From: an uncultured Prevotellaceae bacterium
GTDB taxonomy: Bacteria > Bacteroidota > Bacteroidia > Bacteroidales > Bacteroidaceae
Assembly: GCA_947176655.1 (NCBI GenBank)
Contig: CAMWRK010000087.1
Location: 1 to 8,321 of the forward strand
DNA length: 8,321 nt
Reading direction: 5' to 3'
A model generated the notes under the pieces. The model saw only the letters and a program-made list of their open reading frames with translations, was not told where the DNA came from and did not search any database. Numbering within the stretch: the stretch's first letter is position 1; every line of letters starts with the position of its first letter. Positions 1-5,811 of this stretch are shown here, one piece after another. A program made the position numbers and the translations under genes.

Positions 1-506
1 CCTTTACGACCGTCTATCGTCACAAGCTGGTTCTTGTATGCCTTATGCGCCGGAGTAGAGTTCAGATAGAAGCGTGCCGGATTGGAAGCATTCTTTGAAC
101 GGAAAGCGATGCTCCTGCTGCCGCGACCTACGTACAAAGCATCCTTGAAATGCAGTTCATAATCCTTGCCATCAACAGTCACTACCCCGTCACCTCCGAC
201 ATTTATCACTCCAAGTTCGCGCCTCTCAAGGAAATATTCTGACTTAAGCGGCTCGATAGTCTCAAGCATGATTGTCTTCGCCACCGGTACTACGCCGCCG
301 AAAACAAGGCGGTCGTACATCGAATAGGTAAGATTGATCTTGTCCTGCTCCATCACCTTTGGCATCACGAAACGGGAGTGCAACTGCTCGGTGTCATATT
401 TTCTGACATCATCGGGATGGCATGCACGCATTACGGTATACGACGTCTGGGCACTTGCAATGGATGCTATCGCATACATAGCAATAGATACGAATACTTT
501 TTTCAT
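1..506 (-). CDS. kduI: 5-keto-4-deoxyuronate isomerase KduI, 5' part, with an N-terminal signal peptide
   Basis: KduI isomerises 5-keto-4-deoxyuronate to 2,5-diketo-3-deoxygluconate after lyase degradation of uronic polysaccharides. Translating the reverse strand from 506 gives 168 codons before the window edge. The stretches YFLERRELGVINVGGDG, VTVDGKDYEL, KDALYVGRG and PARFYLNSTPAH closely match E. coli KduI as I recall it (about 278 residues), so roughly the last 130 residues, including the metal-binding His/Glu cluster, lie outside. Residues 23 onward align with E. coli KduI from its first residue. Residues 1-22 are extra and form a typical Sec signal: KK, a hydrophobic core (VFVSIAMYAIASIA), then ASA-Q as a probable signal peptidase I site, with no lipobox cysteine. 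This start is favoured because its ATG overlaps the eda stop as ATGA. An internal ATG at codon 26 (429-431) would give a cytoplasmic form missing about three family residues. Identity is very secure; periplasmic location is inferred. Confidence 0.93.
   Translation of the reverse strand, partial: MKKVFVSIAMYAIASIASAQTSYTVMRACHPDDVRKYDTEQLHSRFVMPKVMEQDKINLTYSMYDRLVFGGVVPVAKTIMLETIEPLKSEYFLERRELGVINVGGDGVVTVDGKDYELHFKDALYVGRGSRSIAFRSKNASNPARFYLNSTPAHKAYKNQLVTIDGRK
503..506 (-). other. ATGA stop/start overlap between eda and kduI
   Basis: The eda TGA (505-503) shares bases with the kduI ATG (506-504). This implies translational coupling in one transcript and supports the upstream kduI start that includes the signal peptide. 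No strong Shine-Dalgarno is visible in the end of eda (…gaaataaagaa before the ATG), which is usual for Bacteroidota. Confidence 0.85.
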
Positions 507-1171
507 TTCTTTATTTCGGATATTATGTTCAGGGAAAACTTACATTTGTCGGTAATATACTGCCAGTCGCCGGCAGCAATCCTGTCTTTTGGGAAAAGTT
601 TTGAGCCCATGCCTACACAGAACACTCCGGCATTGAACCATGCCGTGAGATTCTCCTCCACAGGTTCGACACCGCCTGTCACCATGAGTCTGCTCCACGG
701 CATCGGCGCAAGAAGGCCTTTGACAAACTTAGGGCCGAGGACATCGCCAGGAAATATCTTGCACAGATCACAGCCAAGCTCCTGGGCAGCTCCCACTTCC
801 GACACGGTGCCGCAGCCCGGAGTATAGGGCACGCCGCGACGGTTACATACTGTAGCCACAGCCGGATTGAACAACGGTCCCACCACAAAACATGCTCCGC
901 ACTGAATGAACAGAGAAGCCGTGGAGGCATCCACTACCGAACCAACTCCGACCGCAAGCTCCGGACACTCCTTTGCCGCATACTTAACCACCTCGGCGAA
1001 GACCTCATGGGCAAAATCTCCACGGTTGGTAAATTCAAACGCCCTCACCCCACCGTCGTAACACGCCTTTACAACACTGCATGCAATAGCAGCATCACCG
1101 TGGTAGAACACCGGTACCACCGGTGCATGCGCCATTTTGGACAGAACTGAAATCTTATCAAATCTTGGCAT
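503..1171 (-). CDS. eda: 2-keto-3-deoxy-6-phosphogluconate (KDPG) aldolase
   Basis: This 222-residue class I aldolase splits KDPG into pyruvate and glyceraldehyde-3-phosphate in the cytoplasm, the last step of the KDG route. Motifs in order are: AFEFTNRG (44-51), where Glu46 matches the family catalytic Glu; GVGSVVDA (75-82), the variant of the usual GAGTV; GPLFNPAV (98-105); PGCGTVSE (118-125); and CDLCKIFPGDVLGPKFVKGL (134-153), in which Lys138 is the predicted Schiff-base lysine. The phosphate-binding end VTGGV is at about 164-168. Length is normal for the family. There is no signal peptide. It lies 30 bases after kdgK, which makes its substrate, and overlaps kduI by four bases. A bifunctional 4-hydroxy-2-oxoglutarate activity is common in the family and cannot be excluded. 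The 30-base leader is AT-rich with no clear ribosome-binding site. Confidence 0.95.
   Translation of the reverse strand: MPRFDKISVLSKMAHAPVVPVFYHGDAAIACSVVKACYDGGVRAFEFTNRGDFAHEVFAEVVKYAAKECPELAVGVGSVVDASTASLFIQCGACFVVGPLFNPAVATVCNRRGVPYTPGCGTVSEVGAAQELGCDLCKIFPGDVLGPKFVKGLLAPMPWSRLMVTGGVEPVEENLTAWFNAGVFCVGMGSKLFPKDRIAAGDWQYITDKCKFSLNIISEIKK
1109..1125. repeat. Small inverted repeat inside the eda start region
   Basis: CACCGGT (1109-1115) and ACCGGTG (1119-1125) form a 7-base perfect, GC-rich stem around a 3-base loop, about 47-63 bases downstream of the eda start codon. It encodes the PVVPV stretch near residues 16-21. It may simply reflect codon choice, but a hairpin this close to a start could affect translation of eda relative to kdgK. 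Confidence 0.35.
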
Positions 1172-1201
1172 AATTATCTTGCTTGACTTTTATTTATTAA
1201 C

Positions 1202-2224
1202 TTAACGTTGCACTCTGCCATTGACCGAACCGCCTGCCAGTACCCTGACTTCATCTGCCGATACCAAATTGAAATCACCGGGAACAGTATGTTTGAGGGC
1301 AGATGCAGCAACGGCAAATTCCAATGCCTCGCCCTGATTGTCCATCGTCAGAAGACCGTGAATCAGGCCTCCGGAGAACGAGTCACCGCCTCCGACCCTG
1401 TCTATAATCGGGTCTATGTCATAACTTCTGCTTTCATAGAACTCCATGCCATTGTAAATCATTGCCTTCCAGCCGTTGTGGGTTGCAGAGTATGACTCGC
1501 GGAGCGTGGAGGCGACATACCTGAAGCCGAATTCCTCTGCCATGGCCTTGAAAATCCCCTTGTAGCCCTCTGCTGCCGTGATACCATTCTCCACATCTGC
1601 GGCAGGTTTGAAACCGAGGCACAGATCGGCATCCTCCTCGTTGCCGATACACACATCCACATACTGCATGAGGGGACGCATTATGCTGCGTGCCTTCTCC
1701 TTTGTCCACAGCTTTTTGCGGAAGTTGAGATCGCAACTGACAGTCACTCCCCTGCGTTTAGCCGCCTCGCATGCCAGACGCGTAAGTTCCGCAGCCCTGT
1801 CGCTGATGGCCGGAGTAATCCCGCTCCAATGGAACCAGTCGGCACCGTCCATGATTGCATCGAAATCGAAATCCTCGGGACGGGCTTCTGCTATTGCCGA
1901 ACCGGCACGGTCATAAATCACTTTCGAAGGACGCATGGAAGCTCCAGTCTCACAATAATATATGCCGACACGATTGCCACCACGCACTATGTGGTCGCAA
2001 TGCACGCCATACCGGCGCAAGGCATTCACTGCAGCCTGACCGACCTCATGCGCAGGAAGTTTACTCACGAAATAGGCATCATGACCGTAATTTGCACAGC
2101 TGACAGCCACATTTGCCTCGCCTCCGCCCCAAATGACATCGAACGAATCTACCTGAACCAACCTGTTGTAGCCGGCAGGAGACAGACGAAGCATTATCTC
2201 ACCAAAAGTAACTATCTTACTCAT
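1202..2224 (-). CDS. kdgK: 2-keto-3-deoxygluconate (KDG) kinase, PfkB family
   Basis: KdgK uses ATP to phosphorylate KDG to KDPG in the cytoplasm. The 340-residue protein has the PfkB/ribokinase layout. The N-terminal strand TFGEIMLRLSP (6-16) is followed by WGGGEANVAVSCANYG (32-47), the family's first glycine signature. YDRAGSA (104-110) is a substrate-contact segment typical of KDG kinases, and SCDLNFRKKLW (163-173) is a strong KDG-kinase hallmark. The C-terminal signature is DRVGGGDSFSGGL (275-287), with Asp281 as the predicted catalytic base. The family usually reads GAGD, so GGGD is a mild and common variant. Length is normal and there is no signal peptide. It lies 51 bases after the permease gene and 30 bases before eda, matching the order of metabolic steps. 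A purine-rich run (aagaagaaagaga) precedes the ATG. Other sugar kinases of the PfkB family are less likely given the DLNFRKKLW segment and the eda neighbour. Confidence 0.94.
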   Translation of the reverse strand: MSKIVTFGEIMLRLSPAGYNRLVQVDSFDVIWGGGEANVAVSCANYGHDAYFVSKLPAHEVGQAAVNALRRYGVHCDHIVRGGNRVGIYYCETGASMRPSKVIYDRAGSAIAEARPEDFDFDAIMDGADWFHWSGITPAISDRAAELTRLACEAAKRRGVTVSCDLNFRKKLWTKEKARSIMRPLMQYVDVCIGNEEDADLCLGFKPAADVENGITAAEGYKGIFKAMAEEFGFRYVASTLRESYSATHNGWKAMIYNGMEFYESRSYDIDPIIDRVGGGDSFSGGLIHGLLTMDNQGEALEFAVAASALKHTVPGDFNLVSADEVRVLAGGSVNGRVQR

Positions 2225-2275
2225 TCTCTTTCTTCTTATTGCACATTGTTTATACGTTCTTTACTTCATGGGGCA

Positions 2276-3673
2276 TTACTTATCGCCATTACCCTTTTCG
2301 TTGCGGACGATAAGCATACGGTTCCACCACATCATAGCCATTGTAGCAAGCACAAGTACTCCGCTGCCAATCCATTTGAGATTATGAACAAGCCGGAATA
2401 TAATCCAAGCGAGCGGACTGCCGGCAAAGTCAAGACTACCGCCGCCAAACCCTTCTGGAATGGCTACAGCCGAATCGCCTGTCAATCTGTAAACATCGCA
2501 CGCGGCAAGGCTGAACCAATCTGCAAGACCGGTAACCATATAAAGTCCCAATACTATTACCACCAGCCCCACGGCAAAGGTCTTGAACACATTGCCCTTA
2601 GTGAACGGCAACACGAGCGGGAAGACATAGAAAAGGCCTGCCAGCGAAGCAAGCGGCAGAAACTGGTTGCCGGGAAGCAGGACGGCACATATCAGGGAGG
2701 CGGGAATGAGAAGAAGCGATACCACCAGCGTAGTCGGATGGCCTATCACGAGCGCAGGGCTCATGCCTATGTTCAGACCTTCGGCTCCCTTGAAACGGCC
2801 GGCAATGAGTTGACGGGTAGCATCGCTGATGGGCTTCAGCCCCTCAATGAACAGCACCGTGACACGAGGTATAAGTTCCATGACGGCACCCATCTTGATG
2901 CCCAGTCCAAGGATATACGGGATTCTTTCCACTATCCGGTTCCACGTCTCGCAGGTGAGACACCCTATCACTATTCCCACCACGACACCGAGAAACAAAG
3001 GCTCGCCCATCAGCCCGAACTTCCTTTTCATGCCTTCTGCATCAATCTCAAGCTTCTCCACTCCGGGAATCCTGTCAAGCACCTTATTGATTCCCCAAGC
3101 AAATGGCACGAAGCCGGCACAGAATGGCTGTGGAATGGAAATGCCGTCCATATCCTTATAAAATTTCTGGAACCGTCCCGCTGTCATGTCGGCTATAATC
3201 AAAGTGAGGATATAGCATACAATGGCACCGAAGAATCCCCAGGCAAGCGAATCGGAGGCAAAGTATATCACCGCTCCGATGAAGGCAAAATGCCAGTAGT
3301 TCCACAGATCTATATTGACTGTCCGGGTGGTCTTGGTGAGCAGCATAAGAATATTAACTCCGATACAAACCGGGATTATAAGCGCCCCTACGGCAGTGTT
3401 GTAAGCGACAGATGCAGCAGCAGGCCAACCCATATCAAACACCCGAAGTTGCAAGTGATAGATATTCACTACTGTATCAAGAGCCGGTCCCAGAGCCGAG
3501 GTAAGCAACGCTGTCACTACGGACAATCCCACAAAGCCGACTCCCACCTTAAGACCGCTCTTGAAGGCATCGGCAAACTTAATGCCTATGCACAGACCCA
3601 GCACAGTGAAAATCACCGGCATCATAACTGCCGCACCGAGACCTATTATATAACTGAATACGTCTTCCATCAT
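2276..3673 (-). CDS. Galactitol-type PTS EIIC-like permease (GatC/SgcC family), without EIIA or EIIB partners
   Basis: This 465-residue polytopic inner-membrane protein matches E. coli GatC (about 451 residues) along its length as I recall it. Shared segments are FKSGLKVGVGFVGL (37-50), DMGWP (80-84), TRTVNIDLWNYWHFAFIGA (116-134), RKFGLMGEPLFLG (217-229), LLPGNQFLP (332-340) and GSPLAWIIF (418-426). Hydrophobic segments lie near 8-30, 42-61, 94-113, 127-161, 225-240, 307-333, 345-385 and 433-450. In a true PTS this subunit moves the sugar while EIIB phosphorylates it. Here no EIIA or EIIB is fused or adjacent; the flanking genes are an SDR and kdgK. KdgK also expects an unphosphorylated substrate, so I infer transport without phosphorylation of an acidic keto-sugar such as DKII or KDG. 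The start ATGATG offers two codons; the first (3673) forms an ATGA overlap with the upstream gene. Family is firm; substrate is inferred. Confidence 0.92.
   Translation of the reverse strand: MMEDVFSYIIGLGAAVMMPVIFTVLGLCIGIKFADAFKSGLKVGVGFVGLSVVTALLTSALGPALDTVVNIYHLQLRVFDMGWPAAASVAYNTAVGALIIPVCIGVNILMLLTKTTRTVNIDLWNYWHFAFIGAVIYFASDSLAWGFFGAIVCYILTLIIADMTAGRFQKFYKDMDGISIPQPFCAGFVPFAWGINKVLDRIPGVEKLEIDAEGMKRKFGLMGEPLFLGVVVGIVIGCLTCETWNRIVERIPYILGLGIKMGAVMELIPRVTVLFIEGLKPISDATRQLIAGRFKGAEGLNIGMSPALVIGHPTTLVVSLLLIPASLICAVLLPGNQFLPLASLAGLFYVFPLVLPFTKGNVFKTFAVGLVVIVLGLYMVTGLADWFSLAACDVYRLTGDSAVAIPEGFGGGSLDFAGSPLAWIIFRLVHNLKWIGSGVLVLATMAMMWWNRMLIVRNEKGNGDK
3670..3673 (-). other. ATGA stop/start overlap between the SDR gene and the EIIC-like permease
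   Basis: The SDR stop TGA (3672-3670) overlaps the permease ATG (3673-3671). A second ATG follows at once (3670-3668), so the permease could begin at either. The overlap indicates coupled translation of the reductase and the permease. Confidence 0.85.
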
Positions 3674-4464
3674 TTAGGCTGTTTTCCGATATAAGCAAGA
3701 ATACCCCCGTCGACATACAGGACATGGCCGTTGACAAAGTTTGAGGCATCGGAAGCGAGGAACACAGCAGGTCCCATCAAATCCTCGGGGCTGCCCCAGC
3801 GTGCTGCGGGCGTCTTGGAAATGATAAAGGAGTCAAAGGGATGACGGCTGCCGTCGGCCTGGCGCTCACGCAGAGGTGCGGTCTGCTCTGTGGCAATATA
3901 TCCAGGCCCTATTGCGTTGCACTGTATATTGTGTTCCCCATACTCAGAGCAGATATTACGGGTAAGCATCTTCAGGCCGCCCTTTGCCGAAGCGTATGCA
4001 CTAACGGTCTCCCTGCCGAGTTCGCTCATCATCGAACATATATTGATGATTTTGCCGTGACCCTTCCTTATCATACCGGGAATTACAGCCTTGGCGCAGA
4101 TGAAAGGGCCGACAAGATCGATGTCTATGACGCGGCGGAAATCCTCCACTGCCATTTCCTCCATAGGAATACGCTTTATTATACCGGCATTGTTGACAAG
4201 AATATCTATTGCGCCAACCGTAGCCTCGATGTCGACAACCATAGCCTTTACTGCGACCTCATCGGTAACGTCGCAAACGTACCCCTTGACTTCGATACCA
4301 AGCTTCCTGTAAGAAGCCAGACCACGTTCCACAGTCTCCCGGCGGGAACAGTTGAACACTATTTTCGCTCCCGCTTCCGAGAGAGCCTGGGCAATTGCCA
4401 GCCCGATGCCGTATGCACCACCCGTAACGAGAGCCACCTTGCCTTCAAGCGAAAAGTTTACCAT
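3670..4464 (-). CDS. SDR oxidoreductase, gluconate 5-dehydrogenase/DhuD-like; probable DKII reductase (KduD role)
   Basis: This 264-residue classical short-chain dehydrogenase probably reduces 2,5-diketo-3-deoxygluconate to KDG with NAD(P)H in the cytoplasm. It has TGGAYGIG (14-21) as the nucleotide-binding glycine motif, NNAG (91-94), and the catalytic Ser144, Tyr157 and Lys161 in INICSMMSELGRETVSAYASAKGG. The C-terminal NFVNGHVLYVDGG (242-254) is typical. The sequence resembles E. coli IdnO and the streptococcal gluconate 5-dehydrogenase/DhuD proteins (including the C-terminal AYIGKQP) more than E. coli KduD. Automatic annotation will therefore probably say gluconate 5-dehydrogenase, but the kduI, kdgK and eda neighbours argue for the KDG-forming role. 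The position usually held by the fourth catalytic residue (Asn) is Asp116 (IDIDLVG); I recall the same IDIDL in its relatives. It lies 38 bases after the DUF4861 gene and overlaps the permease gene by four bases. Confidence 0.92.
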   Translation of the reverse strand: MVNFSLEGKVALVTGGAYGIGLAIAQALSEAGAKIVFNCSRRETVERGLASYRKLGIEVKGYVCDVTDEVAVKAMVVDIEATVGAIDILVNNAGIIKRIPMEEMAVEDFRRVIDIDLVGPFICAKAVIPGMIRKGHGKIINICSMMSELGRETVSAYASAKGGLKMLTRNICSEYGEHNIQCNAIGPGYIATEQTAPLRERQADGSRHPFDSFIISKTPAARWGSPEDLMGPAVFLASDASNFVNGHVLYVDGGILAYIGKQPK

Positions 4465-4502
4465 ATCTGTAAGATTGTTTAAGTTTAAGCAATTTGTCGG
4501 AA

Positions 4503-5615
4503 TCAGTGAGTCACCCTTATACGCAAAGGGGTGTTGAGACGACGCTGCAAGTCCTCAAGTTCACACACCCAAGCATTGAAGGTCAGGATGCGTCCCTTGC
4601 TCCACGACGAACCCCAGTAGTAATCGAAAACATCGCCGGAACGGTAAGGCGAGACTGCCAGTACATGCCCCAATGCCGTCCCTTGTTTCCTGGCAAGAGC
4701 GCGGTAGAATGTAGTGCACTTGCCAAGAGTCACTACTCCTATGAAGATGCGTCCGTATCCACGCCCAGGACCCGTTGTCGGGTCAGAGTATGCCACATAT
4801 CCATCTCCTGTTACGTAATCGTCAGGTGCCGGATTATGTACGACTATCCCTGCGGCTATCGAATCGACATCAAAGCCCTCAAGCCTCGACACAGTGTGAT
4901 TGAACGGACTTCCGGCATCAAGTTTTATGATACGGATGTCACGGCCTCCGGCATAGTCGTATGTCAGTTCTATTGTCGTACGCAGCGGTCCTTTGTCAAG
5001 TATCTTACATTCCGAGAAAGCGCCCGGGAATATCAGTTCACCATCACGTCCTACCGGAGCGGAAGCTCCACCACCGAGTGTAGGGCCGACGTCATACTGA
5101 TCCATACCGTCGCCATGGTCAATGTGATAGGACACTTTCTGTACAAGTTCCTTGAAGTATCGCACCGGAACTACCGGACGGGTCGTGGATTTTGTAAAGA
5201 CATCATATCCGTATACTCCGCCGCCGGAAGCCGGACCGTAAGCACGGTATGCAGCGAAATCATTCTCCCATGCAAGATCGTCCGCCCTCTCCGGATAAAA
5301 TGCCGCATAGACAATATCGTCCGTCGGCGTCGGCTTTCCCTCGCTGACTGTGAATACAGCAGTAGACAGCGGGCCGACGGACACGGGAAAAATTATTTTT
5401 GCATCATAGGTACGCTGCCACGGCACTTCGGTTCCGTATACATCGGTTATAACGAATGGTTCCTGCGGCAGCTCGGAGGCTGGCACCTCTATCATCTCCG
5501 TCCTGAATTGAGGCAGATGATTGCTGACACTTATCTGTACTGGATGAACGGCTACCGAAGCAGCAACCATTGCTATCTGCAAAAAAACGAAAGTAAATAG
5601 TCTGTGTCCGGTCAT
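4503..5615 (-). CDS. Secreted DUF4861 family protein
   Basis: This 370-residue protein is first in the operon. Residues 1-23 look like a Sec signal peptide (basic GHR, then LFTFVFLQIAMVAASVA) with no lipobox cysteine, so it is probably periplasmic. I recognise DUF4861 from its conserved segments: WENDFAAYRAYGP (116-128), YGYDVF (135-140), YHIDHGDGMDQYDVGPTLGG (163-182), DGELIFP (191-197), GPLRTTIELTYD (209-220), KLDAGSPFNH (231-240), YYWGSSWSK (332-340) and a C-terminal helix near 350-362. Length is typical of single-domain members. The His, Asp and Glu residues of the DHGDG block are the best candidates for an active or metal site. No biochemical function is known to me. Family members often occur beside uronate or polysaccharide-lyase genes. 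Its position ahead of a complete KDG pathway suggests it acts on an unsaturated or open-chain uronate in the periplasm; this is inference. Confidence 0.85.
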   Translation of the reverse strand: MTGHRLFTFVFLQIAMVAASVAVHPVQISVSNHLPQFRTEMIEVPASELPQEPFVITDVYGTEVPWQRTYDAKIIFPVSVGPLSTAVFTVSEGKPTPTDDIVYAAFYPERADDLAWENDFAAYRAYGPASGGGVYGYDVFTKSTTRPVVPVRYFKELVQKVSYHIDHGDGMDQYDVGPTLGGGASAPVGRDGELIFPGAFSECKILDKGPLRTTIELTYDYAGGRDIRIIKLDAGSPFNHTVSRLEGFDVDSIAAGIVVHNPAPDDYVTGDGYVAYSDPTTGPGRGYGRIFIGVVTLGKCTTFYRALARKQGTALGHVLAVSPYRSGDVFDYYWGSSWSKGRILTFNAWVCELEDLQRRLNTPLRIRVTH

Positions 5616-5652
5616 TGTTACTTGTCTGGGTTATCAGATGACATTTTCTATG

Positions 5653-5660
5653 CAAAATTA
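5653..5660 (-). promoter_or_regulatory. Putative -7 box (TAATTTTG) for the uronate operon
   Basis: On the minus strand the sequence TAATTTTG fits the Bacteroidota sigma-ABfr -7 consensus TAnnTTTG exactly. It lies 37 bases upstream of the DUF4861 start codon, leaving a plausible short leader. A TATAATTG lies just upstream (5670-5663) as an overlapping alternative with one mismatch. No good -33 TTTG is present at 19-21 bases, so activation by a bound regulator would fit. Confidence 0.5.
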
Positions 5661-5688
5661 ATCAATTATACGTCAACACATCAGTCCG

Positions 5689-5721
5689 AATCGTCCATAT
5701 CTTCTTACAAAATCGTCCATA
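5689..5721 (-). promoter_or_regulatory. Candidate operator: direct repeat TATGGACGATT with 22-base period
   Basis: On the minus strand TATGGACGATT occurs twice without mismatch (5721-5711 and 5699-5689), with start points 22 bases apart, which is about two helical turns. The repeats lie roughly 30-60 bases upstream of the putative -7 box at 5653-5660, the usual place for an AraC-type activator. Hybrid two-component regulators of this kind end in an AraC-type DNA-binding domain, and the divergent gene encodes one, so it is the natural candidate to bind here. The repeat is seen directly; the binding protein is inferred. Confidence 0.6.
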
Positions 5722-5779
5722 CACCCATGATTTCCCGACTTCTGCGCGCAAACGTCTCCACAATAGTCCGTTTTTTTAG

Positions 5780-5787
5780 TATTTTTG
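5780..5787 (+). promoter_or_regulatory. Putative -7 box (TATTTTTG) for the sensor gene
   Basis: TATTTTTG matches TAnnTTTG on the plus strand and lies 24 bases before the sensor ATG. The leader would be very short, and no ribosome-binding site is visible before the ATG. A -33 element is not apparent, which would suit the weak constitutive expression usual for such sensors. Confidence 0.45.
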
Positions 5788-5811
5788 CATAAAATTAATC
5801 ATATCAACCGA

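Larger units (their letters stand above)
5616..5811. promoter_or_regulatory. Divergent regulatory region between the uronate operon and the hybrid two-component sensor gene
   Basis: These 196 bases separate the two divergent transcription units and contain no supportable gene. They are AT-rich near both starts. They hold a TAnnTTTG-like box for each direction, an exact 11-base direct repeat with a 22-base period (5689-5721), an 11-base sequence (AAAATTAATCA) present near both promoter ends, a short palindrome TGCGCGCA (5743-5750) and a seven-T run (5771-5777). No convincing -33 TTTG element at standard spacing was found for either direction, which is common for promoters that depend on an activator. 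Confidence 0.75.

Noticed and set aside
378..827. A 149-codon plus-strand frame across the kduI/eda junction
   Set aside because: Both kduI and eda are secure on the other strand, and this frame shows no domain or plausible start region.
2225..2275. Possible terminator or separate promoter in the 51-base gap between the permease and kdgK genes
   Set aside because: No hairpin with a T-run and no TAnnTTTG box with a spaced -33 element could be seen; the gap is compatible with one transcript.
2276..3673. A conventional phosphorylating galactitol PTS
   Set aside because: No EIIA or EIIB genes are present in the window, the flanking genes belong to uronate catabolism, and the downstream kinase needs an unphosphorylated substrate.
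1829..3694. A 621-codon open frame on the plus strand, antisense to kdgK and the permease gene
   Set aside because: It is opposite two clearly recognised genes, its translation is rich in His, Lys, Ser and Tyr with no recognisable domain, and long antisense frames are expected from codon bias in the true genes.
3670..4464. Loss of the catalytic Asn in the SDR (Asp116 at that position)
   Set aside because: I recall the same IDIDL segment in related gluconate 5-dehydrogenase/DhuD proteins, so this is probably a subfamily trait, not a damaged enzyme.
4494..5600. A 368-codon open frame on the plus strand, antisense to the DUF4861 gene
   Set aside because: The minus-strand frame has a signal peptide and DUF4861 motifs; the plus-strand translation is Arg, Ser and Cys rich with no recognisable family.
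5616..5811. CRISPR array, tRNA, riboswitch or mobile-element end in the divergent spacer
   Set aside because: Only two copies of an 11-base repeat are present, with no cloverleaf, no long inverted ends and no target duplication; regulatory DNA explains it better.
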